Below, piece by piece: positions 18,049 to 27,764 of a stretch of 64,000 bases of DNA (the first letter of the stretch is position 1; each line of letters starts with the position of its first letter). Position numbers and translations under genes: made by a program. The notes below the pieces were generated by a model. That model saw only the letters and a program-made list of their open reading frames with translations. It had not been told where the DNA came from and ran no database searches. Origin of the DNA: Luteimicrobium album (lineage in GTDB: Bacteria > Actinomycetota > Actinomycetes > Actinomycetales > Cellulomonadaceae); NCBI RefSeq assembly GCF_030161555.1, contig NZ_BSUK01000001.1:124001-188000 (forward strand), read 5' to 3'.

Positions 18049-19869
18049 TCAGACCTTCTCGAGGAGCACGGCGCGCAACTCGCGGCGCTCGCGCTGCTTG
18101 TCGGGGTCGGGCAGCGGGACGGCGGCGATGAGGCGCTGCGTGTACGCCTCCTGCGGGTTGCGCAGGATCTGGTCGCGCGTGCCCTGCTCGACGATCCGGC
18201 CGTGCTGCATGACGACGATCCGGTGCGCGAGGACGTCGACGACGGCGAGGTCGTGGGTCACGAACAGGCACGCGAACTGCAGGCGCTGCTGCAGGTCCTG
18301 CAGGAGCTCGAGCACGTGCGCCTGCACCGAGACGTCGAGCGCGGACGTCGGCTCGTCGGCGACGAGGAGCTCGGGCGACAGCGAGATCGCGCGGGCGATG
18401 CCGACGCGCTGCTTCTGGCCGCCGGAGAGCTCGTGCGGGTACCGGTTGCGGTAGCTGCGCGGGAGCTCGACCTGGTCGAGCAGCTCCTCGATCTTCTTCT
18501 GCAGGCCGGCGCCCTTGGCCACCCCGGCGAGGTACATCGGCTCGCCGATGGACTCGCCGATGGGGAGGCGCGGGTTCAGCGACGACGACGGGTCCTGGAA
18601 CACCATGCCGACCCGACGACGGAGTGCCTTGAGCTTCTTGCTGGTGGGCTGCGTGAGGTCGGTCCCGACGACGCTGAGTTGGCCTTCCACGACGGGGAGG
18701 AGCCCGACGGCGGCACGCCCGATGGTGGTCTTGCCCGAGCCGGACTCGCCCACGAGCCCGACGACCTCGCCCGGGCGGATCACGAGGTTCGCGCCCTCGA
18801 CCGCGCGGAACGCGGCGACACGACCCTGCTTGGGGTACTCGATGGCGACGTCGCGCAGCTCGAGGATGGGCGCGGGTCCACCGTTCTGGGCCTCGCGTGC
18901 GGCCTTCTCGGCCTCCTCGAGCGCCCTGCGGTTCTGGGCCTCGCGCCGCGCGAGCTCCTCGGCGGAGACGTCGACGACGAGGTCCTCGTGGTGGCTCGCC
19001 GCCGCGAGCGCGGCCGTCACGTCGATCTCCTCGCCCTCCTCGGCGACACCGAGGTGCGGCACGGAGGCCAGGAGCTCCTGCGTGTAGGGGTGCTGCGGCG
19101 CGGAGAAGATCTGCTGCGCCGTCCCCTCCTCCACGATCAGGCCCTTGCGCATGACGACGATGCGGTCGGCCAGGTCCGCGACCACGCCCATGTCGTGCGT
19201 GATGAGGATCACGGCCGAGTTGAGCTTGTCGCGCAGGTTGCGCATGAGGTCGAGGATCTCGGCCTGGACCGTGACGTCGAGCGCGGTGGTGGGCTCGTCG
19301 GCGATGAGCAGCAGCGGGTCGCAGGACAGCGACTGCGCGATCATCGCGCGCTGCCGCTGGCCGCCCGAAAGCTGGTGCGGGTACGAGTTGAAGGCCTTCT
19401 GCGGGTCGGGCAGCTCGACGAGGCGGAGCAGCTCGAGCGCGCGGTCCTTCGCCTCGGCGGGCGAGATCTCGTTGTGCAGGCGCAGCGCCTCGATGATCTG
19501 GAACCCCACGGTGTAGACGGGGTTCAGGGCCGTCATGGGCTCCTGGAAGATCATCGCGATGTCGTTGCCGCGGATGTCGCGCATCTTCGAGCCGCCGAGG
19601 CCGCGGAGCTCCTGGCCCTGCAGCTTGATCGACCCGGAGATGCGGGCGTTTTTGGGCAGCAGGTCGAGGATCGCCATCGAGCTGACCGACTTGCCCGAGC
19701 CCGACTCGCCGACGATGGCGAGCACCTCGCCTGCGTGGACGGTGTAGTTGAGGCCGATCGCAGCCGGCACCCACTTCTTGTCCACGCCGAAGTCGACGGA
19801 CAGGTCGCGCACCTCGAGCACGGCCTCGGTCGCCGTCGCCTGACGGTCGGTCCCGATCGTTTGGGTCAT
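18049..19869 (-). CDS. Dipeptide/oligopeptide ABC transporter, fused double ATPase (DppD-DppF)
   Basis: 606 residues carrying two complete nucleotide-binding domains. Domain 1: Walker A GESGSGKS near 50, signature LSGGQRQR, Walker B LLLIADEP; domain 2 from about 300: GESGSGKTT, LSGGQKQR, LLVADEP. Each is followed by the oligopeptide-family C-terminal region (HPYTQELLASVP; EAYTQRLIAAVP). It powers uptake with the two permeases and lipoprotein upstream on the same strand. ATG 19869 has a GGAGCG site. It is separated from the permease genes by a PH-domain gene on the other strand, so it may have its own promoter. Confidence 0.95.
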   Translation of the reverse strand: MTQTIGTDRQATATEAVLEVRDLSVDFGVDKKWVPAAIGLNYTVHAGEVLAIVGESGSGKSVSSMAILDLLPKNARISGSIKLQGQELRGLGGSKMRDIRGNDIAMIFQEPMTALNPVYTVGFQIIEALRLHNEISPAEAKDRALELLRLVELPDPQKAFNSYPHQLSGGQRQRAMIAQSLSCDPLLLIADEPTTALDVTVQAEILDLMRNLRDKLNSAVILITHDMGVVADLADRIVVMRKGLIVEEGTAQQIFSAPQHPYTQELLASVPHLGVAEEGEEIDVTAALAAASHHEDLVVDVSAEELARREAQNRRALEEAEKAAREAQNGGPAPILELRDVAIEYPKQGRVAAFRAVEGANLVIRPGEVVGLVGESGSGKTTIGRAAVGLLPVVEGQLSVVGTDLTQPTSKKLKALRRRVGMVFQDPSSSLNPRLPIGESIGEPMYLAGVAKGAGLQKKIEELLDQVELPRSYRNRYPHELSGGQKQRVGIARAISLSPELLVADEPTSALDVSVQAHVLELLQDLQQRLQFACLFVTHDLAVVDVLAHRIVVMQHGRIVEQGTRDQILRNPQEAYTQRLIAAVPLPDPDKQRERRELRAVLLEKV

Positions 19870-19895
19870 CGTGTCGCTCCTGGGATCATGCGCAT

Positions 19896-20525
19896 ATGAG
19901 TTCGGGTCGAGATGCCGGCAGCGTCCAGTCGTTCTGGCCCCGCAGCAGCCCCTGGCTGACGGGGGCGTCGTGGCTGCTCGCGGCGGGCGTGACTGCCACC
20001 CAGTGGCAGCAGCACGGCCTCGGCGGCCTGCTGCGCGTCGCACCGTGGGCGGTGGGCGCCGGCTATCTCGCGTGGCTGGTGTTCTGGCGTCCGCGGGTCC
20101 GTGTGGCGGAGGACGCCGTCGTGGTCGTGAACCCGTTCCGGACCGTCCGGGTGCCGTTCGCGGCGCTCGTGGACGTGAGCACGCAGTTCGCGCTGACGCT
20201 CGTCACGCCGCACGTGCGCGTCCGCGCCTGGGCGGCGCCCGGGCCGGGCCGCCACAAGGCCTTCACGGCGGGCCCCGACGAGCTCGACAGCCTGCCGGTC
20301 AGCTCGTACGACGCCCGGAAGTCCGTCCGGCTCGGCGACCTGCGCGGCTCGGCGTCCGGCACGGCCGGCGAGCTGGTCCGCGCGCGCTGGCAGCACCTCG
20401 TCGAGACGGAGGCCCTGGAGCTCGGTGTCGCCGACACCACGCCGGTCGACACGCGCTGGGACCGCACGGCGCAGGTCGTGCTGGCGGCGTGCGTCGTGCT
20501 CGGCGTGGTGGCCCAGCTGGTCTGA
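19896..20525 (+). CDS. PH-domain-containing membrane-associated protein
   Basis: 209 residues with two N-terminal hydrophobic segments (WLTGASWLLAAGVTATQW; APWAVGAGYLAWLVFW), a bacterial PH-like beta region (EDAVVVVNPFRTVRVPFAAL) and a last C-terminal hydrophobic segment. Family function unknown. It lies inside the peptide-importer cluster but on the opposite strand: its ATG is only 26 bases from the divergent ATPase start, and its end is 26 bases from the end of the permease gene. Its promoter must overlap the start of the ATPase gene. Confidence 0.8.
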   Translation: MSSGRDAGSVQSFWPRSSPWLTGASWLLAAGVTATQWQQHGLGGLLRVAPWAVGAGYLAWLVFWRPRVRVAEDAVVVVNPFRTVRVPFAALVDVSTQFALTLVTPHVRVRAWAAPGPGRHKAFTAGPDELDSLPVSSYDARKSVRLGDLRGSASGTAGELVRARWQHLVETEALELGVADTTPVDTRWDRTAQVVLAACVVLGVVAQLV

Positions 20526-20551
20526 GCCACCACGCGCGTGCTCGGCGGACG

Positions 20552-21628
20552 TCATGGCCGTCCCGCTCCCGGCGCCTCCGAGGTGCCGTCCAGGGCGTCG
20601 TCGATCGGCGACTCGAGCGGGGCCGGTGCGACGCGCTGGTCGCCCTTGTCCTTCTTGAGGCGGAACTTCTTCTGCCGGGGGTCGAACGCATCGCGCAGAC
20701 CGTCACCGACGAAGTTCACGCAGAGGCAGATGACCACGATGAACAGGCCGGGCCACCAGAACAGCCAGGGTCGCGTCGAGAAGGCGGCCTGGTTGTCGCT
20801 GATGAGCTTGCCGAGCGAGATGTCGGGTGCCTGCACACCGAGACCGACGTAGGAGAGCGCGGTCTCCGTGAGGATCGCCGACGACATCAGGAGCGTCGTG
20901 TTCACGGTGATGACGCCGATCGCGTTCGGCAGGATGTGCTTGAAGATGATCCGCCGGTTGGACGCGCCCGCGAGCCGGGCGGCGTCGACGAACTCACGCT
21001 CGCGCAGGGTCAGGAAGTCGCCGCGCACGAGGCGGGCCATGCCGGTCCACGACACGAACCCGAGGAAGATCGCCAGGAACCAGATCCCGCCCAGGTGCTG
21101 CGACGACTTCGCGATCACCGCGGCCGCGATGAGCGACGGGATGATGATGATCATGTCGGTGAAGCGCATGAGGATCGCCTCGGTCTTGCCGCGGAAGAAG
21201 CCCGAGGAAGCGCCGATGAGGATGCCGATCGCCGCCGCGACGATCCCCACGATGATCATGATCGAGATGGAGATCTGCGTACCACGCATGGTCATCGCGA
21301 ACATGTCGCGGCCCACGCGGTCCTGACCGAACGGGTGCTCGCCGAGGTGGAACGGGAAGAGCTGCAGGGTCGGGTGCCCGCCGTTCATGATGTCGGGAGT
21401 CTCCTTGTAGGAGAACTTCCACCAGCCCGGGATCGGGCCGAGCCCGATCGAGCTGACCGCGAGGATCAGCACGAGGATGAACACGATGATCCCGATGACG
21501 GCGCCTCGGTGGTCCATGAAGCGCTTGAAGACGATGCGACCCTGCGACAGGCCGCGGACCTGCTCCTCGGGCTCCGGGGTCGCCGGAGCCGGGGAGACCT
21601 CGTCCATGTTGCTCAGTGGCGATGTCAT
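20552..21628 (-). CDS. Peptide ABC transporter permease (DppC/OppC type)
   Basis: 358 residues. Cytoplasmic N-terminus, first membrane segment at about 42-62, a periplasmic loop with GEHPFGQDRVGRDMFA typical of DppC, then the five-segment permease domain with the EAA loop (DAARLAGASNRRIIFKHILP). The C-terminal charged tail (FRLKKDKGDQR) is cytoplasmic. Its ATG overlaps the stop of the DppB-type gene (ATGA). Partner of the adjacent permease in a peptide importer. Confidence 0.95.
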   Translation of the reverse strand: MTSPLSNMDEVSPAPATPEPEEQVRGLSQGRIVFKRFMDHRGAVIGIIVFILVLILAVSSIGLGPIPGWWKFSYKETPDIMNGGHPTLQLFPFHLGEHPFGQDRVGRDMFAMTMRGTQISISIMIIVGIVAAAIGILIGASSGFFRGKTEAILMRFTDMIIIIPSLIAAAVIAKSSQHLGGIWFLAIFLGFVSWTGMARLVRGDFLTLREREFVDAARLAGASNRRIIFKHILPNAIGVITVNTTLLMSSAILTETALSYVGLGVQAPDISLGKLISDNQAAFSTRPWLFWWPGLFIVVICLCVNFVGDGLRDAFDPRQKKFRLKKDKGDQRVAPAPLESPIDDALDGTSEAPGAGRP

Positions 21629-23156
21629 GCCTTCACCCTCACTCGCGGGTCCAGCGCGGAGTACGCCAGATCAGCCAACAGATTGAACACGACCGCCGTG
21701 ATGCCCGTCACGATCGCGACGCCCATGACGGGGTTGGGGTCCGTAGCCTTGATCCCCATGAGGAACAGCTGCCCCATGCCCTGGAACGAGAACACGTTCT
21801 CCGTGATCACCGCGCCGCCGATCATGCCGCCGATGTCGAACGCGACGATCGTCGCGAGGGGGATCAGCGCGTTGCGGAACGCGTGACGCGTCACGACGAC
21901 CCGCTCCGACAGACCCTTGGCGCGTGCCGTGCGCACGTAGTCCTGCCCCATCACCTCGAGCATCGACGCGCGCGAGTAGCGCGTGTACGAGGCGAGAGAG
22001 ATGAGGATGATCGAGATCGTCGGCAGGATCAGGTGCGTCATGGTGTCGAGCCCGGTGATCCAGAAGTCGCCGTCGAGACCGGGGATCTTCGATCCGATCG
22101 TCGGGATGGGGCGGCCCCGTACGAGCGGGTTGTCCGAGTAGGCCTGCCAGGACTGCATGAACCGGTCGATCACGATGAGGAGGCTCATGCCGAACGTGGT
22201 GAGCATCGCCGCGCGGATGGACTGGGTACGGTCGTAACCGCCCATGAAGTGGCCGATCGCCCAGGCGACCGCCAGTGCGACGACCAGGAGGCCGACGAGC
22301 CCCCAGAAGCCGGTGTGATCGAGCAGCGGCTGGAGCGCGAAGTAGGCGACCAGGCCGACGCCCACGCTGATCAGCGCCGAGTACAGCGCGCGCCTGTTAC
22401 GCAGCCCTGCGAACAGCACGGTGGCGCCGTAGGCGATCGCGACGCCGGTGACGGCGATGACGACCGGACCGAGGGACGGGGTCTGGAACCACTTGGTCGC
22501 CGACAGGAAGACGAGCACGAGCGCTGTCACACCGGCCGCCACCACGAAGGTGATGCCGCGGCGCCGCCAGGTCCCGGCGACGATCACCGCCCAGACCAGG
22601 CCCGAGACGAGCGCGATTGCGACGATGACCCCCGGAGCGATGGTGGCCGTCGCGAGGAAGTTGTTGAACTTGATCGCGCCGAACTCCTTGAGGAGGACGG
22701 CGACCCAGAAGACCGGGAGCGAGAAGAACAGGAAGCTGATGAAGGTGACCGCGTAGTCGAGCGTCGAGTACTGGCGCAGCGCAGTCACGACGCCGATGGC
22801 GATGCCGAAGACGATCGCGAGCAGGGTCGCCGCGGTCAGGAGCTGCAACGTCGCGGGGATGGCCTGTCCCAAGGCCTCCGTGACGGGCTGGTTCTGGAGC
22901 GTGACGCCGAGGTCACACTGGCCGATGAGGCACTTCGACGCGCCGCCGAGCCAGATGAAGTACCGCAGTACCGGGGGACGTTCAGGTGCAGCATCTCGGT
23001 GCGCACGGCGATCTGCGTCGCCTTGCTGGGCGAGTTGCTCGAGCGGATCTCGGCGAGCGGGTCACCGGAGTACGCGATGAGCAGGTACACGATGAACGAT
23101 GCACCCAGCAGGATGAAGACGGAGGCTACGAGCCTCCGGACGATGTACGAGAGCAT
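21625..23156 (-). CDS. Peptide ABC transporter permease (DppB/OppB type, frame break)
   Basis: About 510 residues after repair, longer than the usual 310-340 because of extra membrane segments between the N-terminal half and the EAA loop (TARAKGLSERVVVTRHAFRN). The N-terminus MLSYIVRRLVASVFILLG is classic DppB. The frame breaks at a G5 run at 22973-22977; one more base gives LNVPPVLRYFIWLGG. ATG 23156. It overlaps the DppC-type gene by ATGA. The extra region holds several hydrophobic stretches and is seen in some actinobacterial permeases. Confidence 0.9.
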
Positions 23157-23345
23157 CGGAGAGGGATTCCCGTCTTGACAGGGCCGGCCGCCACGGGGTC
23201 GCCGCGACGATGGGCAGCCTTTGAAGTCTAGGTCAGCGACCACGGTGCTCCGAATCGGGACCCGGGCGGCGGGGGACGACGATGTCCGCCTCGTTCCGTC
23301 GTGTCCGGGTTCGTCGGAGAACCCCGTGCCGACCGCTGGACCGGC

Positions 23346-23383
23346 GAAGGCGCCGGGACCCCGAGCGAGGTCCCGGCGCCTTC
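23346..23383 (-). terminator. Perfect 15-bp hairpin between binding-protein and permease genes
   Basis: GAAGGCGCCGGGACC at 23346-23360 and its exact inverted copy at 23369-23383, with an 8-base loop, 22 bases after the stop of the substrate-binding-protein gene. In such operons this often acts as a partial terminator or 3' protector that raises binding-protein mRNA relative to the permeases. The rest of 23157-23405 shows nothing else. Confidence 0.7.
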
Positions 23384-23405
23384 AGACCGGGTCAGTCATC
23401 GAGCG

Positions 23406-25195
23406 TCAGCTCTTGACGGTCCACTCCCAGACGTTCCACCAGACACCGTTCTGGTTCGGGTTGAACGTGTCGATGCCGGAGACGCGCGACGACTCCGCGT
23501 CGACGCCGATCGACTGGAACAGCGGCAGGCCGTAGGCGTCGCCGAAGATGTCCTTGTCGATCTGCTGCTGCAGCGACGTCTGCTCCGCCTTGTCGGTGGT
23601 CTGGATCAGCTTCGACATGGCCGCGTCGGCGTCCTTGTTGGAGTAGCCGTTGAAGTTCGAGCTCTGGCCGGTGCCGAAGATCTGCGGCACACCGGAGACG
23701 CCCACACCGGACGAGATCCAGCCGAAGATCGACGCGTCGTACGAGCCGTTGCCGAGACGCGAGCCCCAGTTCACGTCACCGTCGTTCTTGATCTTGAAGC
23801 CGGCCTTGGAGGCGGACTGCGAGATCAGCGTGAACGCGTCGACACGGTTCGGGTTGTCCGAGTTGTAGAGGATGTCGACGGTCGGGGTCGCGCCGTTGAG
23901 GAGCTTCTTGGCGCCCTCGATGTCGACGTCCGCGTAGTTGCTCGAGCCGTTGTTGGCAACCGAGTCGGCGTAGCCCTCCTGAGCCGGGACGAAGAGCTGC
24001 GAGTCGAGCACCTTGGCGCTCGAGTCGAGCGGCGTGATGATCGCGTCGAGGATCGCCTGGCGCGGGATCGTCTTGAGGAAGGCCTCACGGACGTTCTTGT
24101 CCTTGAACACACCGCTGAAGTTCAGGTCGATGTGGTCGTACGACAGCTGGTTGCCCTTGTGGATCTGGACACCGGGGACCTGGTCGAGCGCGGCCAGCGT
24201 GTCGGCGTTCGCCTGCGGGGCGATGACGTCGACCTCACCGTTCTGCAGCGCCTGGATCTGCGCCTGCGGGTCCGCGATCGTGCGGATGACGATCGAGTCC
24301 AGCTTGGCGGTGTGGTCGCCCTGGTACTTGGTGTTCGGGACGAGCGTCAGGGACTTGCCCTGGTCGATCGACGAGACGATGTACGGGCCGTCCGACAGGT
24401 ACAGCGACGGGTCGCTCGGCAGCGTCTTGGAGTCGAAGCCCGTGTTGAAGTAGTCAGCGATCTTCTTGAGCGTCGCGTTCGTCTTCGCCGGCTTCGACGG
24501 GTCGCCCTTCGGCTGGTTCTGAAGCAGCTTGATGAAGTCGTCCTCGCTCGCGAGGCCCGCGTGCTTCCAGATCACGTGCGCCGGGGGATGCCCTGGATCG
24601 AGAAGGCGGTCTCCCAGTCGGCGAACGGCTTCGTGTACTCGATGGTGATCGACTTCTTGTCGTCGCTCACCGTCGGGAACTTGGTGTCGTTCAGACCCAG
24701 GGTCGAGCCGGCGTAGTCGAAGTAGTTGGTGCCCTTCGTGACCTTGCCGTCCGCGTCGGTCGTGCCGTCGTTGTACCAGCCCGACTCGACCGCCCAGGTC
24801 AGGAGCAGGTCGTCAGCGCTGACCGGCGTGCCGTCCGACCACTGCGCCTTGTCGCTCAGCGTGTACTTGACGGTCAGCGGGTCCTGGCTGGTGACCTCGT
24901 ACGTGCCGAAGCTCGTGTCCTTCTGGACCTGGAGCTTGTCGTCGATGTAGTTGAAGCCCGACTGCGTCGCGAGCGACACCTTCGAGTTGATGTCGGTGTT
25001 GCCGTTCGCGGTGAGCGAGTTGAACGAGAAGAACGCGTTCACCTCCGCCACGGTGATGGTGCCACCGGTCTTCGTCTCCCCGGAACCCGTCGTCGTCGTC
25101 GACTTGGGGCTGTCGTCGGACGAGCTGCAGGCCGAGAACAGCAGGGCACCTGCGGCAGCGACCGCGACCGCGACGCCATATCGCCTGATCTTCAA
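23406..25195 (-). CDS. Peptide ABC transporter substrate-binding lipoprotein (family 5, frame break; TTG start)
   Basis: About 596 residues. Signal peptide KIRRYGVAVAVAAAGALLFS with lipobox FSAC (Cys23), Ser/Thr-rich linker, then an SBP_bac_5 domain (QWSDGTPVSADDLLLTW; VFKDKNVREAFLKTIPRQ). It captures peptides outside the cell. The start is TTG 25195, six bases after AGGAGG; no ATG or GTG fits as well. The frame breaks at a G5 run (24583-24587); adding one base gives SIQGIPPAHVIWKHAG. First gene of the importer, with a hairpin after it. Confidence 0.93.
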
Positions 25196-25330
25196 TGTTC
25201 CTCCTCGAGGGTGGACGTGCCCTGCACCGGGAGCCTCGCCGCGAGGGCGGCGGGGCTCCACGCCAGCGCGCAGGACCGTCGTTCGTGTGGGGCCACGGTA
25301 CCCACGGTTGCGGTACCGGGCGGTAACCGC

Positions 25331-25382
25331 TACTGGCTGGTACGTTCGATCGTTATTGATTTGATACTGGCCGGTACGATCC
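25331..25382. promoter_or_regulatory. Direct repeats upstream of the peptide-binding-protein gene
   Basis: TACTGGCTGGTACGTTCG at 25331 and TACTGGCCGGTACGATCC at 25365 are 18-base direct repeats with a 34-base period. The AT-rich segment TTATTGATTTGAT between them stands out in this GC-rich DNA and probably belongs to a promoter. They lie 136-187 bases upstream of the TTG start. Candidate paired sites for a regulator of the importer; the regulator is not evident nearby. Confidence 0.4.
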
Positions 25383-25408
25383 GTTCACACGAGGTCCCGT
25401 CGAGAAAC

Positions 25409-25432
25409 ATGCGTGTAACAACAAACACGCAT
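25409..25432 (-). terminator. Hairpin after the DUF3592-like gene
   Basis: ATGCGTGT at 25409-25416 and ACACGCAT at 25425-25432 form a perfect 8-bp stem with an 8-base A-rich loop, 51 bases beyond the stop of the minus-strand DUF3592-like gene. It probably terminates that transcript before the importer promoter. No U-tract is obvious. Confidence 0.45.
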
Positions 25433-25482
25433 CGTCGCCCCACCAGCGCCTGACGAGACGGACGAAGCCGGCGGTCCGGTCG

Positions 25483-26562
25483 TCAGCGCGTCGCGACGAC
25501 CGCGACGACGACGCCCACCACGGCCACCGCACCGCCGGCGACAGCCGCCACCAGCCCGCCGCGGGCGTTCGCGTCGAGCGCGGACTTCCACCCGGAGCCC
25601 GCGAGCACGGTGTCGATCCAGCGGGGCACGTCGGACGACGAGAAGTCGACGTCCACCTGACGCCCGACGCTGCCGTCGGTCCCGATGCCGTAGTCCACCC
25701 GCCGGTGCCGGGACCACACCCGTCCCGACTGCACCCGCCCGCTGCCGCGCAGCCCACCGACGCCGCCGGACCACTCGACGTCGTACAGCGTGTCGTTCCG
25801 GGCGTAGCTGCCGGGCTTCCTCGGGTGCAGCCGGCACACGAACGTCGACGTCAGGCGGTGCGCCTGGAAGAGAGTGAACCAGCGGGCGTTCGCGACGTCG
25901 TAGGTGACGTCGACGCCGCCGTCGGGCAGGGGCGTGACCGCGAAGGGCGCGTCCTCGGCCGCGCGCGCGAGCTGCGCGACGACCTGCTCCCACGGCCATG
26001 GGACGGGCAGGAGGCGCGGGTCCGCGACGGGGGCGGGCGCCGGGACGGCGAAGGCGGCGTCCGGCGCCGCGGGCAGACGCTTCGCCCGGCGCCGCCGTCC
26101 CCAGACGACGAGCCCCACGAGGATCCCCACCGCGATCACGAGGAGCCCGACCCCGATCCACAGCAAGACACGCGCCGTCGTCTTCGACGTCGTCTCAGCC
26201 GTCACCGCCTTGTCGGGCTGTCCCGGCGGGTAGAGCAGCTCGACCGTGTCGCCCACGTGGGGGTCCCGGTGGTCACGCCCTGCAGCCGCTTGCGCGTGAA
26301 GCTGTGGCCGTCCGCCTCGTAGTCGACGTAGATCCGGTACGTCGAGCTGCGGTGGTGGGTCCCCCTCCCCGGTCTCGCGGACGACGTCGCTGATCGTCGC
26401 CGTCGCCCGCTCCGTGTACGCCGTGTAGTCCTTCTGCGACACGCCGACGAGGACGCCGCCGAACAGCCCGAAGATCAAGGCGAAGAACACGCCGACGGCG
26501 ACGAGGATGCGGGACTGCCGGGAGAAGCGTCGGGCGGGCGGCGTCGAGGTCACGCGCAGCAT
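25483..26562 (-). CDS. DUF3592-like two-segment membrane protein (two compensating frame breaks)
   Basis: About 360 residues: a membrane segment near the N-terminus (ILVAVGVFFALIFGLFGGVL), an extracellular region of DUF3592 type, a second membrane segment (VLLWIGVGLLVIAVGILVGL), a long domain, and a hydrophobic C-terminus. The extracellular part is scrambled for about 35 codons: the likely reading is THHRSSTYRIYVDYEADGHS to TGTPHVGDTVELLYPPG, obtained by correcting the C5 run at 26361-26365 and the G5 run at 26259-26263. ATG 26562 chosen. Role unknown. Confidence 0.65.
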   Translation of the reverse strand: MLRVTSTPPARRFSRQSRILVAVGVFFALIFGLFGGVLVGVSQKDYTAYTERATATISDVVRETGEGDPPPQLDVPDLRRLRGGRPQLHAQAAAGRDHRDPHVGDTVELLYPPGQPDKAVTAETTSKTTARVLLWIGVGLLVIAVGILVGLVVWGRRRRAKRLPAAPDAAFAVPAPAPVADPRLLPVPWPWEQVVAQLARAAEDAPFAVTPLPDGGVDVTYDVANARWFTLFQAHRLTSTFVCRLHPRKPGSYARNDTLYDVEWSGGVGGLRGSGRVQSGRVWSRHRRVDYGIGTDGSVGRQVDVDFSSSDVPRWIDTVLAGSGWKSALDANARGGLVAAVAGGAVAVVGVVVAVVATR

Positions 26563-26611
26563 GATGGCACGGCCGCCCGTGCGGCCGGGAGGCGGTCCGC
26601 TCACGCGCGGG

Positions 26612-27232
26612 TCAGCCCGCGTCGGTCTCCGGGACCTGGTGGATGTCGCCCGCCTTCTCGGCGAGCTCGTCGAGGTGCGCCACGTAGGCGCCCCACCACG
26701 CGGCGTCGCGGTCCGGGAGGTTGCTGTTCGTCGCGCCGAGCCCGACGGCGCCGTCGAGCAGCTCGCGCACGATGTCGGCGTGCCCGGCGTGCCGGTCCGT
26801 CTCGGCGATCACGTGGACCAGGACCCGGTGCAGCGTGACCTCCGGCGTGCCCCACCACGGCACGACGCCGGGCGCGTCGAGAGGCAGCGCCTCGACCGTC
26901 GCGTCGGAGTGCGCCTGGACGCGGCGGTAGAACGCCAGGACGTCGCCGATCGACTCGTCGGCCGTGGCCCACATGTCGGAGTTGGGCTCGGCGTCGTCGT
27001 CCATCCACGGCATGGGCTCGGGGAAGGGGTGGCCGAAGCACGCGCCCAGGTACTCGGCCTCCGTGGAGGCGACGTGCTTGACGAGCCCCAGCAGGTTCGT
27101 GCCCGTCGGCGTCATCGGCCGACGCGCGTCGCGCTCCGACAGTCCCTCGAGCTTCCACTCGAGCGCCCGGTGCCCACTGTCGAGGTAGTGCCGGAGGGTC
27201 GCCTTCTCGGCTGCTGCGTTCGCGTCGGTCAT
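26612..27232 (-). CDS. DinB-family (DUF664) protein
   Basis: 206 residues with the four-helix DinB/YfiT fold pattern: ALEWKLEGLSERDARRPMTP, NLLGLVKHVASTEAEYL (His metal ligand) and HRVLVHVIAETDRHAGHADI (two further histidines). Several actinobacterial relatives are metal-dependent thiol transferases that may use mycothiol, and mshB lies in this window; the link is only suggestive. ATG 27232. Divergent from the secreted-protein gene at 27308. Confidence 0.88.
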   Translation of the reverse strand: MTDANAAAEKATLRHYLDSGHRALEWKLEGLSERDARRPMTPTGTNLLGLVKHVASTEAEYLGACFGHPFPEPMPWMDDDAEPNSDMWATADESIGDVLAFYRRVQAHSDATVEALPLDAPGVVPWWGTPEVTLHRVLVHVIAETDRHAGHADIVRELLDGAVGLGATNSNLPDRDAAWWGAYVAHLDELAEKAGDIHQVPETDAG

Positions 27233-27307
27233 GGACCCACGGTCGCACGAGCCGCCGACGAGCGCGCCGGAATTCTCCTGGTCGGTCGCCCCTGGCATCA
27301 TCGGCGC

Positions 27308-27754
27308 ATGAGACGCGGCGGTCGGGCAGCACGGGCAGTGCGGGCGACGCTGGCCGTCGGGACGCTGGCCGCCGTCTGCCTCGTCCCGACGGGATGCACG
27401 GGCGTCTCGTGCAACGGGCCGGGCGCCTTCTTCCCTACCGTGTCCGTCGACGCGAGCGCGTGGTTCACGGCGCACCCCGGCGCCTCCTCCGGGCGGGCGT
27501 GCCTCGGCGACGTCTGCGACGACCTCTCGTCGGGCGACGCGACGGCCCGGTTGGAGGTGTCGCGCGGCTCGTACGACGACCCGCAGCACGTCACCGTCAC
27601 GCTCCCGACGGCGAAGCGCACGTCGACCGGCGAGCTCACCGTCACCCTCGGCTCAACCAGCGTGACCGGACCGTGCGGAACCGTCACGAACCGCGGCCGC
27701 GTCGTCGAGGTGGCCGGCGACGGCACGCTCACGGCGGCCGGCGTACTGCCCTGA
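27308..27754 (+). CDS. Small secreted protein, possible lipoprotein
   Basis: 148 residues with an Arg-rich N-terminus (MRRGGRAARAVRATLAVGTL) and a hydrophobic signal core ending PTGC (Cys30). That is a weak lipobox because proline sits at -3. The mature part is short and beta-rich with four further cysteines that could pair. No family recognised. It stands alone between the divergent DinB gene and the convergent methyltransferase (10 bp apart). Confidence 0.72.
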   Translation: MRRGGRAARAVRATLAVGTLAAVCLVPTGCTGVSCNGPGAFFPTVSVDASAWFTAHPGASSGRACLGDVCDDLSSGDATARLEVSRGSYDDPQHVTVTLPTAKRTSTGELTVTLGSTSVTGPCGTVTNRGRVVEVAGDGTLTAAGVLP

Positions 27755-27764
27755 CCGCGACCGC

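Noticed and set aside
22973..24587. Programmed frameshifting in the peptide-importer permease and binding protein
   Set aside because: The same type of break occurs in many unrelated genes at G/C runs, with no slippery heptamer or stimulatory structure; sequencing error is simpler.
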